Part shown: piece by piece, positions 26,974 through 35,615 of the stretch
Layout: each line of letters opens with the position of its first letter
How positions within the stretch are numbered: the first letter of the stretch is position 1
NCBI RefSeq assembly: GCF_000409775.1
Contig: NZ_KE332388.1
Location: 10,552 to 74,551, forward strand
Direction of reading: 5' to 3'
Length of the DNA: 64,000 bases
Source of the DNA: Litchfieldella anticariensis FP35 = DSM 16096
GTDB taxonomy: Bacteria; Pseudomonadota; Gammaproteobacteria; Pseudomonadales; Halomonadaceae
The notes under the pieces: generated by a model
The model's database searches: none
Told to the model about the DNA's origin: nothing
The model's input: the letters and a program-made list of their open reading frames with translations, nothing else
Translations under genes and position numbers: made by a program

Positions 26974-28358
26974 GGCCGCTGGCCTCCGCCGATCTGGAAC
27001 ACCTCTAACGGCGGCGCCATGCCGCGACGCTTCAGGTAGTCGTAGAAGCCGGGTACCACGCCGGTAGCCGTGAAGCGGCCGATGACCTTGCCTTCCTCAT
27101 CGATGCCTTCACGCTCGAAGCGGAAGATTTCCGACATGGTGATGATGTCACCTTCCTGGCCGTTGATTTCCTGCACGCTGACCAGCCGGCGCTTGCCATC
27201 TTCCTGGCGCTCGACCTGCACCACCACGTCGATCGCCGAGGCGATCTGCGCGCGTAGCGCCTTGGCCGGCAACTGGAAGCCACTCATCGCCACCATGCTC
27301 TCGATGCGCGTCAGGGCGTCACGCGGGGTGTTGGCGTGAATGGTGGTCAACGAGCCGTCATGGCCAGTATTCATGGCCTGCAGCATGTCGAAGGCCTCGC
27401 TACCGCGCACCTCACCGAGGATGATGCGGTCCGGGCGCATACGCAGGCTGTTGCGCACCAGATCACGCTGCGTTACCTCGCCTCGCCCCTCGATATTGGG
27501 CGGGCGGGTTTCCAGGCGCACCACATGCGGCTGCTGCAACTGCAGTTCCGCCGAGTCCTCGATGGTGACGATACGCTCATCATGCGGTATGAAGCCCGAG
27601 AGAATATTGAGCAAAGTGGTCTTACCGGCACCGGTGCCTCCCGAGACCAATACGTTGAGCCGCGCCTTGACCACCTTTTCCAGCAATTGGGCGACTTCCG
27701 GCGTCAAGGTGCCGATCTCGACCAGGTTTTCGGCGTTCAACCGTTCTACCGCGAAGCGGCGGATCGACAGCATCGGGCCATCGATGGCCAATGGGGGAAT
27801 CACCGCGTTGACCCGCGAGCCGTCCTTGAGGCGAGCATCGACCATTGGCGAGGATTCGTCGATGCGCCGCCCCACGCTGGAAACGATGCGGTCGATGATG
27901 GTCATCAGATGGCGGTCGCTGTCGAAACGCAACACGGTCTGCTCCAGTTTGCCGCGACGCTCGACGAAAATCGGCGTGGTGCCATTGACCAGGATGTCCG
28001 ATACCGACTTGTCGGCCAGCAGCGCTTCCAGCGGCCCCAGGCCCAACACCTCGTCCTGCAGTTCCTTGACGATACGCTGGCGCACCGCGGCGTTGAACGG
28101 CAGCGCCTCTTCGCTCATCAGCGACTCGCAGACCTGCTGGATCTGCTGGCGTGCTTCACGCTCATCGAGCGTGCCCAACAGCGACAGGTCCAATACCTTG
28201 ACCAGCTTGCGGAACAGCTTGTGCTTGCATTCCTGTTCGGCCGCCGTCAGCCCTTCCGTGGCATTGCGTGCGGTCTTCAACCCCCATGATTGACGGGCCA
28301 TCTCTCCATTCCCGTTTCCTTCCATACCATCACTGCCCAAGCGTTCGCGTAAGTTCAT
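26964..28358 (-). CDS. tadA: Tad pilus secretion ATPase TadA/CpaF
   Basis: 464 residues of the VirB11/GspE-like traffic ATPases. Walker [15 protein letters not shown] lies near residue 240, the Asp-box region [11 protein letters not shown] near 270, Walker [18 protein letters not shown] near 305 and the His-box [13 protein letters not shown] near 330. The N-terminal domain includes [16 protein letters not shown]. TadA powers both extension and retraction of Flp pili. GAGGGGG precedes the ATG at about 9 nt. Confidence 0.95.
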   Translation of the reverse strand: MNLRERLGSDGMEGNGNGEMARQSWGLKTARNATEGLTAAEQECKHKLFRKLVKVLDLSLLGTLDEREARQQIQQVCESLMSEEALPFNAAVRQRIVKELQDEVLGLGPLEALLADKSVSDILVNGTTPIFVERRGKLEQTVLRFDSDRHLMTIIDRIVSSVGRRIDESSPMVDARLKDGSRVNAVIPPLAIDGPMLSIRRFAVERLNAENLVEIGTLTPEVAQLLEKVVKARLNVLVSGGTGAGKTTLLNILSGFIPHDERIVTIEDSAELQLQQPHVVRLETRPPNIEGRGEVTQRDLVRNSLRMRPDRIILGEVRGSEAFDMLQAMNTGHDGSLTTIHANTPRDALTRIESMVAMSGFQLPAKALRAQIASAIDVVVQVERQEDGKRRLVSVQEINGQEGDIITMSEIFRFEREGIDEEGKVIGRFTATGVVPGFYDYLKRRGMAPPLEVFQIGGGQRPWN

Positions 28359-28371
28359 CGCCGTTTCCCCC

Positions 28372-29559
28372 TCAGTTCCTTCGTGCCCAGTTCAGCAGCG
28401 GCCATTTGCCACGGCTGGGCATCTGTGTCTGTTCGTCTGCGTCCAAAGCACTTGCCAATGCGTCGAGCTTGCGGGTGATCGGCGCCTTGCGTGCCAACTC
28501 GCTCAATGGGCTACCCACATTGATGCTCTGCGTCACGCGGCGGAAATCGTTGGGCAGCGTGAACACCGGCACCCCCGGCAAGGCATCGCGAATATCGTCG
28601 AGCCCGACGGCGTTGCGCTTGTCATAACGATTCACCACTACCGTGATATGGGTATTCGTCAAGCGCAGTTCGTAGCGCAGGATATCGCGCAACCGCTGGG
28701 CATCACGCAGATGCGCCACACTCTGTTCCATCACCATCAGGATACGGTCGGCACGCTCCAGCACCGTGGCCGTGGGGCCACTGATCCAGCGCGGCAAGTC
28801 GACCAACACCTCGTCGTAAGCCTGAGCCAGTACCTGCAGCAGTAATTCGACCCGCGACTCCGGAATCTCGGCGATGGTCACCATGTCCTGTGGCGAGGAA
28901 GCCAGCAGATCCAGCCCACTGTCATGGGTCTTCACATAGCCTTCCAGGGCCACGGCATCCAGACTGTCGGCCGCTTCCAGCGCCTGTACCAGGCCATTGT
29001 GCGGGGATAGATTGAAATACAGCGGCAGCGAACCGAACTGCACGTCGAAATCCACCAACACGCTGTGCCGGTCGCGCTCGGCAAGGACATGGGCCAGATT
29101 GGCGGCGATCACGCTGGCCCCGGAACCGCCCTTGGCATTGATCACTGCCGTCAGGCGCGCCGCCTGGCGCTGCGGATCGGTTAGCCGGTCGCGGCTCAAC
29201 TGGCGGATGAACTGGCTGATCTCGCCGTCATCGATGGGCGGCGAACAGAAGTCGCGGGCACCGGCGCGCATGGCGATGCGGATCAGCTCGACATCGCCCT
29301 TGGGCCCTACCACCAGCAGCGGCGGGCGCTCGGCCGCCGGGCGTTCGCATAGTGCCGTGAGTTCCGCTTCCCAGTGGTCGCTGACCAGCAGGATCAAGGC
29401 ATCGGGCAACGACGACACTCCATGCAAGGGATCGGCATGCCCGTTGACGATCACCCGGGTCGTGACGTTGATGTCGCTTTGGCTGCGTAGCATGGACTCC
29501 AGGAAGCCCAGCTCGTCCCTGTTCCGTCCTGCCAGTAGTATTTCCAGTCGATAACGCAT
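28372..29559 (-). CDS. tadZ: Tad polar-localisation ATPase TadZ/CpaE
   Basis: 395 residues. The N-terminal 125 residues form a receiver-like domain ([18 protein letters not shown], a [22 protein letters not shown] segment). A MinD/ParA-type ATPase follows with the deviant Walker [18 protein letters not shown] near 140 and [10 protein letters not shown] near 165. The Walker A has Ala-Ser where ParA proteins have Lys-Thr, as in many TadZ/CpaE. It positions the pilus machine at the pole. Located just upstream of tadA. Confidence 0.92.
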   Translation of the reverse strand: MRYRLEILLAGRNRDELGFLESMLRSQSDINVTTRVIVNGHADPLHGVSSLPDALILLVSDHWEAELTALCERPAAERPPLLVVGPKGDVELIRIAMRAGARDFCSPPIDDGEISQFIRQLSRDRLTDPQRQAARLTAVINAKGGSGASVIAANLAHVLAERDRHSVLVDFDVQFGSLPLYFNLSPHNGLVQALEAADSLDAVALEGYVKTHDSGLDLLASSPQDMVTIAEIPESRVELLLQVLAQAYDEVLVDLPRWISGPTATVLERADRILMVMEQSVAHLRDAQRLRDILRYELRLTNTHITVVVNRYDKRNAVGLDDIRDALPGVPVFTLPNDFRRVTQSINVGSPLSELARKAPITRKLDALASALDADEQTQMPSRGKWPLLNWARRN

Positions 29560-29644
29560 GCCGTTATTCCCGTATGTGATTGGCCTGAATCGCCGTCCAC
29601 TCTCTTCTTGCTTCTTGTTCTTGCACTCTTATCGCTTTGCCCAT

Positions 29645-29956
29645 TTAAGGCATGACCACCATTGGTGCCTGGCTGGCCTGCCCAGAGGTAGGCGGTTGCC
29701 GATAAGCCCGCATCGCTGCCGCCGGCTTGTCGCCGCGCATGGTGCCCACCTCGTCTTCCGGGGGGTAAGTCTGCAGTTCGATCATGCGTCGCACGCTGTC
29801 ACCATATTCCGGCAAATCGGCTCCCGGCTGTGCCGCGCAGGCTGTCAGCAGTACGCTGCCAAGCGCGATGACTGCCAGCCGCCATGGCCATCGCGGCCGG
29901 TCATGCGTGACGAGTGAGTGTGTCCGTTCTTGCGGTGTAAGAGATGAACGCTTCAT
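29645..29956 (-). CDS. small Tad-locus lipoprotein
   Basis: 103 residues from the ATG at 29956 (GGGAGA upstream). A basic N-terminus precedes a hydrophobic stretch ending in the lipobox LLTAC, so it should be an outer-membrane lipoprotein. The mature part has YGDSVRRMIELQTYPPEDE and GDKPAAAMRAYRQ, the pattern I associate with small lipoproteins encoded after the Tad secretin in gammaproteobacteria (CpaD-like in position, much shorter). It could be a pilotin or stabiliser of the RcpA secretin. Function inferred from context. Confidence 0.7.
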   Translation of the reverse strand: MKRSSLTPQERTHSLVTHDRPRWPWRLAVIALGSVLLTACAAQPGADLPEYGDSVRRMIELQTYPPEDEVGTMRGDKPAAAMRAYRQPPTSGQASQAPMVVMP

Positions 29957-29981
29957 GGTGCTGTCTCCCGGGCTATGTGGA

Positions 29982-31559
29982 TCAGAGGTCATGGCCGAAG
30001 CGTCCTTCGGTGCCGCCATCGTCACGACTGGACATCAGCTCCATGTCGAGACTGGAAGTGCGGCGCGGAGGCGGCTGGTCGTCAGGGCCACGAGCATGAA
30101 AGTTGCCCAGTAGATAGAACTCCAGATCGCTCGGCGGTACGAAGGAACCGGTGGGCAGACGCACCTGCGCGGTGTCGAACGAACGTGCCAGGCGCGGGGT
30201 GACGAAGATCACCAGTTCGGTCTGCTCCTTGATGAACTCCTGGCTGCGGAACAACACGCCGAGCACCGGCAAGTCGCCCAGCCCAGGGAACTTGGAGACG
30301 TTCTCGCGCAAGCTCTCGTTGAGCATGCCGGCGATGGCGATGGTCTGCCCAGTGTTGAGTTCCACGGTCGAGCTGGCGCTGCGCTTGACCAGCGCCGGCA
30401 CGAAGAACTGCGACGTGGTTTCATCACCGACACCTAACCGCAGGCTGTTGGCGGCCACCAGGTCCGAGACCGAGACATCGACCTGCAGGTTGATGGTGCC
30501 GGAATCCAGCACCACCGGCACGAAACGCAGCCCGACCCCGAATTCCTTGTATTCGATGGTGATCGTGCCGTCGCCCTGGGGTACGGGAGTCGGGAATTCA
30601 CCGCCGGCCAGGAATTGCGCTTCCTGCCCGGTCAAGGTGGTCAGGTTGGGCTCAGCGAGGATCTTGGCCACCCCTTCGCGGTTGGCGGCATCGAGCACCA
30701 GATTGAGCAGATAGTCGCCGCGCTGGTAGCTGGCGAAGATCCCGGTGTCCTCGATCGAGGCCAGATTGGGGGCGAACTCGTCGATCACCGGCCCAATCGG
30801 CGTATTTCCGCCGAATGTCGGAACTCGAGCCGTTCCCCCAGCTCCAGTATCGAACTCGGCGTCGGGGAAGGTCGCCCCACCAGTCACACCACCCAGGCGC
30901 AAGGCCGAGGAGCCGACATTGAAGACATTGAAGTTGGCTTCCAAGCGCTTGACCAACGAGCGCGATACCTCGGCGACCTTGACGTCGAGCATCACCTGCT
31001 GGGCGCCACCGACCTGCATCAGGTTGAGTACCGTTTCGCCGCCCTCCTCACTGGCCACGGCAAAACGGTTGGCCAGCCGTAGCGCAGTATCCATACGCTC
31101 GGCGCTCGATACCTCGCCGCTGAGCACGATGCTGTCCTGGGCCGAACGCACCTGGATATTCTCGCCGGGCAGCATGGTATGCAGGTGGCCCTTCAGCGAT
31201 TCCAGGTCGTGGGTGACACTGACGTTGAGCATACCCTGGACGCGCTCGGACTCGTCCCACAGCACCACGTTGGTCGTGCCGAGCGACTTGCCCAGGATAT
31301 AGATCTGCCGCGAGCGAACCACCACGATATCGGCGATCTCCGGGTTACCCACCGAGAGTATCTTCACCGAACGCGGAAACTCCAGTACCTGTGACTTGTT
31401 GATCGGCACGTCCACCGATACCGTGCGCCCTTCGTAGGGCATCGCGACCCGGCGTTCCTGGGCCAGGGCAGCTCCGCCCCCCAACGCTGCCAGCCCCCAT
31501 GCCAGCAAAGAAGCCAAGGCCACCGCCAGCCACTTATCCACTACCCGTTGCCTGTTCAT
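29982..31559 (-). CDS. rcpA: Flp pilus secretin RcpA/CpaC
   Basis: 525 residues from the ATG at 31559. Signal peptide to about residue 33, then the pilus-secretin N-domain (LEFPRSVKILSVGNPEIADI, IYILGKSLGTTNVVLWD), a BON-like domain, and the secretin core with NLMQVGGAQQVMLDVKVAEVSR near 190, an LTTLTGQEAQFLAGGEFPTPV segment and the C-terminal VPALVKRSASSTVELNTGQT signature. It forms the outer-membrane channel of the Flp pilus. Follows rcpC and precedes the small lipoprotein. Confidence 0.93.
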   Translation of the reverse strand: MNRQRVVDKWLAVALASLLAWGLAALGGGAALAQERRVAMPYEGRTVSVDVPINKSQVLEFPRSVKILSVGNPEIADIVVVRSRQIYILGKSLGTTNVVLWDESERVQGMLNVSVTHDLESLKGHLHTMLPGENIQVRSAQDSIVLSGEVSSAERMDTALRLANRFAVASEEGGETVLNLMQVGGAQQVMLDVKVAEVSRSLVKRLEANFNVFNVGSSALRLGGVTGGATFPDAEFDTGAGGTARVPTFGGNTPIGPVIDEFAPNLASIEDTGIFASYQRGDYLLNLVLDAANREGVAKILAEPNLTTLTGQEAQFLAGGEFPTPVPQGDGTITIEYKEFGVGLRFVPVVLDSGTINLQVDVSVSDLVAANSLRLGVGDETTSQFFVPALVKRSASSTVELNTGQTIAIAGMLNESLRENVSKFPGLGDLPVLGVLFRSQEFIKEQTELVIFVTPRLARSFDTAQVRLPTGSFVPPSDLEFYLLGNFHARGPDDQPPPRRTSSLDMELMSSRDDGGTEGRFGHDL

Positions 31560-31606
31560 TGCGTTCCCCTGCTGACTCATCGTTTCTGGTTATCGTTAGT
31601 GGCCCG

Positions 31607-32428
31607 TCAGTTGCGCACGCTGACCGAACTCTGCTGGGTACCGCGAATGATATGTACCTGCCGGCCGACCGGTGCCGCGCGAACAGGCTGCGGCGTGGGC
31701 TCGGATACGGCCTTGGGTTCGGCGACGCCCATGTTCGAACGCTGGGCGGTCATGAAGTCGTCCTTGTCGTCTTCCTGGTCGAGCGGATTACGCAGGGTAA
31801 GCTGTACCTTGCCCTCCTGGGTCGCTTCCACCAGCTTCTCTGCCTGGCGTGGGTCGACCTCGAGCGTTACCGCACGTACGATCACTGGCCCGTCACGTTC
31901 CTGGGAGGCGATCTGGTCCACCGCCAGCACCTTGATATTGCGCAGGATGGTTTCCGAGGTGACGTTGCGGTTGTTGCCATTGGATTTGGCAGAGACGACG
32001 TCCACGCGGTTGCCGGGCAGCAAGAAGCCAGCTACACCCACCACGTCGTCGACACGCACGCTCATCGCCCGCTTGCCGCTCTCCAATATCGCCGCCAGGG
32101 CACTGCCGCCCATGTGTTCGGCGACTCTTCCTTCGAGCACGATCTCGCCGGGATAGATCACCTGGTTGCTGACCCTTCCGACCACCTTCTCGATCTCCGA
32201 GAAGCTGCCTTCAGGCACAGCCTTGGGTGGCAGTTCCACCATGCGCAGGTCCGAGGCCTGTACCGTCTGGCCAAAGGGGATCTGCAGCGTGGCCACCACC
32301 ACTTGCGCCATATCGCTCACGGCGTCTCCCTCGCCTTGCTCATGCATCCAGTTCTTGGCCAGCATGGCGGCGCCGGTGGCCATCACCAACGACACGCCCA
32401 ACATCAACACGATGCCTTTCTTGTTCAT
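31607..32428 (-). CDS. rcpC: Flp pilus assembly protein RcpC/CpaB
   Basis: 273 residues: N-terminal membrane anchor (IVLMLGVSLVMATGAAMLA), a SAF domain (VVVATLQIPFGQTVQASDLR, then VIYPGEIVLEGRVAEHMG), and a RcpC-type C-terminal region (GKRAMSVRVDDVVGVAGFLL, LPGNRVDVV). RcpC/CpaB is periplasmic and stabilises the RcpA secretin. Its ATG overlaps the stop of the AAA+ gene upstream, so both are translated as a unit. Confidence 0.92.
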   Translation of the reverse strand: MNKKGIVLMLGVSLVMATGAAMLAKNWMHEQGEGDAVSDMAQVVVATLQIPFGQTVQASDLRMVELPPKAVPEGSFSEIEKVVGRVSNQVIYPGEIVLEGRVAEHMGGSALAAILESGKRAMSVRVDDVVGVAGFLLPGNRVDVVSAKSNGNNRNVTSETILRNIKVLAVDQIASQERDGPVIVRAVTLEVDPRQAEKLVEATQEGKVQLTLRNPLDQEDDKDDFMTAQRSNMGVAEPKAVSEPTPQPVRAAPVGRQVHIIRGTQQSSVSVRN

Positions 32429-33762
32429 GATGCGTCCCTCCCGGGTTCACCAAGCTCTCCGAAATAGTTTTGCCATGCCCAGTGCAGGGCCTCCCGCGAT
32501 AGCCCCTCACGCACCACCCCCCGATAGCGGAGATAGTCCTGGGCCAGGCCCAGCAGATCGCGGGGGTGGCAAGGCAGCAGCGGCACCTTGAAGCGTGCGT
32601 GTAGTTCGTCGATCACGAAGTGCGTCACCAACGGATCGCAGGTCAGCTCTCGCTCGTGGCACTCCTGCTGCCAGATGGCCAGGTAGCCGTCTCGCGATAG
32701 CGGTTCGAAATGGATCTTGTAGCCAATGCGGCGCAGGAAGGCGGGGTCGGCCAGCGACAGCGGCTCGAGGTTGGTGGAGAACACCAGCGCCACATCGAAG
32801 GGCACGTGAAAATGCTGGCCGTTGCTCAGGGTCAGGTAATCGCAGTGCTCTTCCATCGGCACGATCCAGCGATTGAACAGTTCCATGGGTTCCATGCGCT
32901 GGCGACCCAGGTCGTCGATCACCAGCATGCCGTTGTTGGCACGAAGCTGGATCGGTGCATGATGAATATGGGTCGTTGCGTCGTACTGAACTTCCAACAT
33001 GTTCAGGGTCAGTTCGCCCCCGGTGACCACACAGGGCCGCCGGCAGCGTACATAGCGTGGGTCATGGCCCTGCTCCAGATACAACCTTGCCAGGGGCGAA
33101 GTGGCCTCTTCCTCGATCACCTCATGTACGGCAGGGTCAAAGCAGCGTAGCGCCTTGCCGGCAACCAGAATGGCATGTGGTATCAGCACATTACCGGGCA
33201 ACAACCGTGACAGGCGCCGCGAGATGAAACTCTTGCCGGTCCCTGGGTCGCCATAGAGGAACATCGCGCGCCCCGAGTGCAGCGCCGGGCCCAATTGGTC
33301 GAGCAGCTCAGGCGCAATCACCGTATCGGCAAAGGCATCATGCACTGTCTGGCGGTCGACGCCATCGGCACTCATGGTCTGCGTTTTCACTTGGCGGACA
33401 TAGTCCTCCAGCGTGACGGGGGCCATGCCCGCATAGCCGTCACGCGCCAATGCTTCCAGCGCCGCGGCACGCCCGCGGTCGGTCAGCCCGAAACGCAGCA
33501 CGCCCTGTTCACCAGCCCCACGCACTTCCGCGCGGCGCTCATCGCGTAGGAAGTGGCATATCTCCTCAACCACCGGCCCCGCCAGCGCACTGCCCTGGCT
33601 CAATTGATGCAGATCCAGCACCCCATGCTCGTAAAGCTGCTTGGAAAGCAAGTCCGCCAGGTAGAGCAGATCGAGCCCCGTCTCGGCCACCGTACTCGGC
33701 CGCACCGGCCCGCTACTCGCCGAGGCCGACGGTAAACGCTCTGTGGAGAGACACAATGTCAT
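32425..33762 (-). CDS. AAA+ ATPase of the tad locus
   Basis: 445 residues from the ATG at 33762, preceded by AAGGAGT; the longer open frame upstream reads through a repeat tract. An N-terminal helical part of about 150 residues resembles a winged-helix module (GVLRFGLTDRGRAAALEALA). The AAA+ core has Walker A LYGDPGTGKSFISRRLSRLL near 185 and Walker B GMLVIDDLGRQRM near 285, with sensor region ALVFSTNLEP. It is MoxR/DnaA-like in flavour and not one of the canonical tad ATPases. It overlaps rcpC by 4 bp and so belongs to pilus assembly or its control; the exact job is unknown. Confidence 0.75.
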   Translation of the reverse strand: MTLCLSTERLPSASASSGPVRPSTVAETGLDLLYLADLLSKQLYEHGVLDLHQLSQGSALAGPVVEEICHFLRDERRAEVRGAGEQGVLRFGLTDRGRAAALEALARDGYAGMAPVTLEDYVRQVKTQTMSADGVDRQTVHDAFADTVIAPELLDQLGPALHSGRAMFLYGDPGTGKSFISRRLSRLLPGNVLIPHAILVAGKALRCFDPAVHEVIEEEATSPLARLYLEQGHDPRYVRCRRPCVVTGGELTLNMLEVQYDATTHIHHAPIQLRANNGMLVIDDLGRQRMEPMELFNRWIVPMEEHCDYLTLSNGQHFHVPFDVALVFSTNLEPLSLADPAFLRRIGYKIHFEPLSRDGYLAIWQQECHERELTCDPLVTHFVIDELHARFKVPLLPCHPRDLLGLAQDYLRYRGVVREGLSREALHWAWQNYFGELGEPGRDAS

Positions 33763-33788
33763 GACAAGACTCCTTCTACTCTTTATTG

Positions 33789-33830
33789 GCTTCGGGCTTC
33801 GGGCTTCGGGCTTCGGGCTTCGGGCTTCGG
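33789..33830. repeat. six tandem heptamers GCTTCGG
   Basis: Six perfect copies of the 7-bp unit GCTTCGG stand head to tail between tadV and the AAA+ gene. The unit length is not a multiple of three relative to flanking frames and the tract is not part of a gene. It begins a larger low-complexity spacer. Confidence 0.95.
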
Positions 33831-33866
33831 GCAAGATCGTCGTTTGCTCTGAGTCTTCCGAAAAAC

Positions 33867-34040
33867 TGCTCGTAGCTCGCAGCCCGTACCTCGTAGCTTT
33901 TCTTCCTACTTCCTTCTTCCTCTTTTCCGCTCGTAGCTCGTTGCCCGCAGCCCGTCGCTTTTCTTCCCACTTCCCACTTCCCACTTCCTTCTTTTTCTTT
34001 TCCGCTTGTAGCTCGCAGCTCGCGACTCGTAGCCCGCCGC
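33867..34040. repeat. degenerate tandem repeat spacer, pyrimidine-rich
   Basis: Two and a half imperfect units of about 65-75 bp, each starting near GCTCGTAGCTCG and running into a C/T-rich tail (TTTTCTTCC, ACTTCC words), start near 33870, 33930 and 34004. ACTTCCC is itself repeated in tandem within the second unit. On the minus strand this is a purine-rich tract just after the tadV stop. It holds no gene. Such ACTTCC/CGTAGCTCG repeats look like an expanding intergenic satellite. Confidence 0.75.
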
Positions 34041-34041
34041 C

Positions 34042-34584
34042 TTACCCCCACCACTGCCACACCAATAACCCCGTGGTCCCCAGCGCAATCGACACTGCAA
34101 AGGGGAATTTCCTGCCCATCACTTCGCCCTCTTCCGGCGCCACATAAATCGGCTTTCCAGTCACGGCTAAGGTCTTTAACATCAGGCCATACCTGGCCCA
34201 TGGAGAGATGGAATTTCGCGAAAACAGCGCACTAGCGGCAAAACCCATGGCGATTACGCCACCGACAAAGATGCTGGCCAATGCGGCGATGAAAACGTCA
34301 TAAGGGCCAAGTAAGGTGCCAACTGCCGCCATCAACTTGACGTCACCGGCACCGGTCATACCCAGCAGATAGCCTGGCAGCAAGATCACAAGCCCCACTG
34401 CCAGGCCGGAAATGGTGGCCAGGATACCGCCGGAACCTGCCAACAATCCCTGCAGCAGAATTCCTATTGCGGCCCCGGCCATAACGAGCACATTGGGGAT
34501 ACGCCGCTGGCGTAGATCCCAGACCGCCGCGCTCCAGATCAGCAGCAGTACCAGTCCGGGTATCAGCAAGTGCTCATGGCGCAT
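34042..34584 (-). CDS. tadV: Flp prepilin peptidase TadV/CpaA
   Basis: 180 residues from the ATG at 34584 (AGGGG upstream). A24-type aspartic peptidase: first active Asp in AAVWDLRQRRIPN near residue 20, second in MTGAGDVKLMAAVGTLLG near 72, within six membrane helices. It cleaves the leader of Flp and of the TadE/TadF pseudopilins at the inner membrane. It is encoded next to flp. Shorter than the PilD type because it lacks the methyltransferase domain, as expected for TadV. Confidence 0.93.
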   Translation of the reverse strand: MRHEHLLIPGLVLLLIWSAAVWDLRQRRIPNVLVMAGAAIGILLQGLLAGSGGILATISGLAVGLVILLPGYLLGMTGAGDVKLMAAVGTLLGPYDVFIAALASIFVGGVIAMGFAASALFSRNSISPWARYGLMLKTLAVTGKPIYVAPEEGEVMGRKFPFAVSIALGTTGLLVWQWWG

Positions 34585-34668
34585 AGTGATCCCCTTTGTT
34601 GTTTGGCTGTTCTTAGGAGGAAGAAGCGCCGATGTCCCTATCGGCGCCAACTTTCGTTACTGAGATGC

Positions 34669-34854
34669 TTACGGTCCTGCCGGAGCCAAGGCGTCCCGCA
34701 GCGCGCCCAAGTGCGTTGATACATGCCCACCGATTGCAACGAAAATCGCCGCTCCGACAGCCACGATCAGCCCACCGACCAGCGCCCATTCGACGACCTC
34801 GGTGCCTTCTTCTTCTTTCCAGAAGCGCTCGATACCCTTCATCAACTTGTTCAT
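34669..34854 (-). CDS. flp: Flp pilin
   Basis: 61 residues with the Flp signature: short charged leader, then the cleavage/recognition sequence EEGTEVVEWALVGGLIVAVG with Glu at +5-like position and a single hydrophobic helix, and a short C-terminal tail. It is the major subunit of the pilus built by the genes to its left. GGAG lies 8 nt upstream of the ATG. First gene of the locus; its promoter should lie in 34860-35000. Confidence 0.93.
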   Translation of the reverse strand: MNKLMKGIERFWKEEEGTEVVEWALVGGLIVAVGAAIFVAIGGHVSTHLGALRDALAPAGP

Positions 34855-34963
34855 GTCGTGATTCTCCGTTTCTTCTTGAGTTGGTTAACCACTTCTTTCC
34901 AGAGCCGGCCGGGACCGGCCAGAGCCGACACCCCCGGGAATCAGCTCCCGAGGTCAGCATCGC

Positions 34964-34989
34964 TGTTACAATACAGTTACGCTGTAACA
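34964..34989. promoter_or_regulatory. dyad upstream of flp
   Basis: TGTTACA-N12-TGTAACA (34964-34970 and 34983-34989) is a perfect 7-bp inverted repeat about 110 bp upstream of the flp ATG, with a second inner repeat ACAG/CTGT. It is in the right place for an activator site of the tad promoter. The cognate protein is unknown. Confidence 0.45.
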
Positions 34990-35263
34990 ATCTTGCAGGG
35001 CTATAGGATTATCTTGCGTTGGGTCGGATGACTGAGGGCTGGGAAGGAAGGATGAGAGACGTTTCGACCGCAGGAATGACAAGAGGAACAATGAGTTAGG
35101 ATGCAGAATTCATTGCAGCGCAGCACAACAAATTTTTCTACACATTTCGTTACATTGATGAGAGAAAATCGCAATACGACGTTCAACGAACTAATATCGA
35201 GGGCTAAAATATAATCATTCTTGATTGTTTTTTGTCACAAATAGAAATGAGTGAGGTTCCAGC

Positions 35264-35428
35264 AAAGGAAACGCTGAAGAAATCGACGAGCATGCTCAAG
35301 CGCAAGGCGCCCGGAGCACAGGAACCGGAGCATATGGGGTATAGGTGAGGATCCGCCGGTCCGACGCTTCGGCACCGCGCAACGCAGCGATTGAGTAGCG
35401 CAGGCATTTATTCAGTGTTTCCCAAAAG
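35264..35428. mobile_element. MITE-like inverted-repeat element
   Basis: The left end reads GGAAACGCTGAAGAAAT and the right end, on the other strand, GGGAAACACTGAATAAAT, a near-identical inverted repeat bounding about 165 bp without a real gene. A second, shorter element at 40225-40302 has the same ends. No transposase lies inside, which fits a non-autonomous MITE. The remaining part of the 34855-35615 gap is AT-rich with no gene seen. Confidence 0.6.
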
Positions 35429-35615
35429 GGCTGATTGAGTTCCCGTGCAAGCAAATCGTTGCCTGTCGAGGTAAGCAACGAAAATTTCCGATTTTTAATC
35501 ACATTGTCGACCCTTCCGCTGTGTAGCCTGTGGGGAAGACCCGTTAGCATTAGAATTAAGTGTGGACATGGATTGGTCCGCGCTTTCGTTTCATTTTTCC
35601 TAATAACGAGACAAC

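Noticed and set aside
27336-28293. two 317-codon open frames on the plus strand
   Set aside because: Both are antisense to tadA, which has all ATPase motifs.
33763-33984. 74-residue N-terminal extension of the tad AAA+ ATPase
   Set aside because: The extension is a translation of the repeat spacer; ATG 33762 has a good ribosome site and starts the real protein.
33789-34040. possible CRISPR array
   Set aside because: The units are 7 bp or irregular 65-75 bp low-complexity repeats without unique spacers, and no cas genes are near.
35001-35186. 61-codon open frame upstream of flp
   Set aside because: No ribosome site, AT-rich random composition and no protein pattern.
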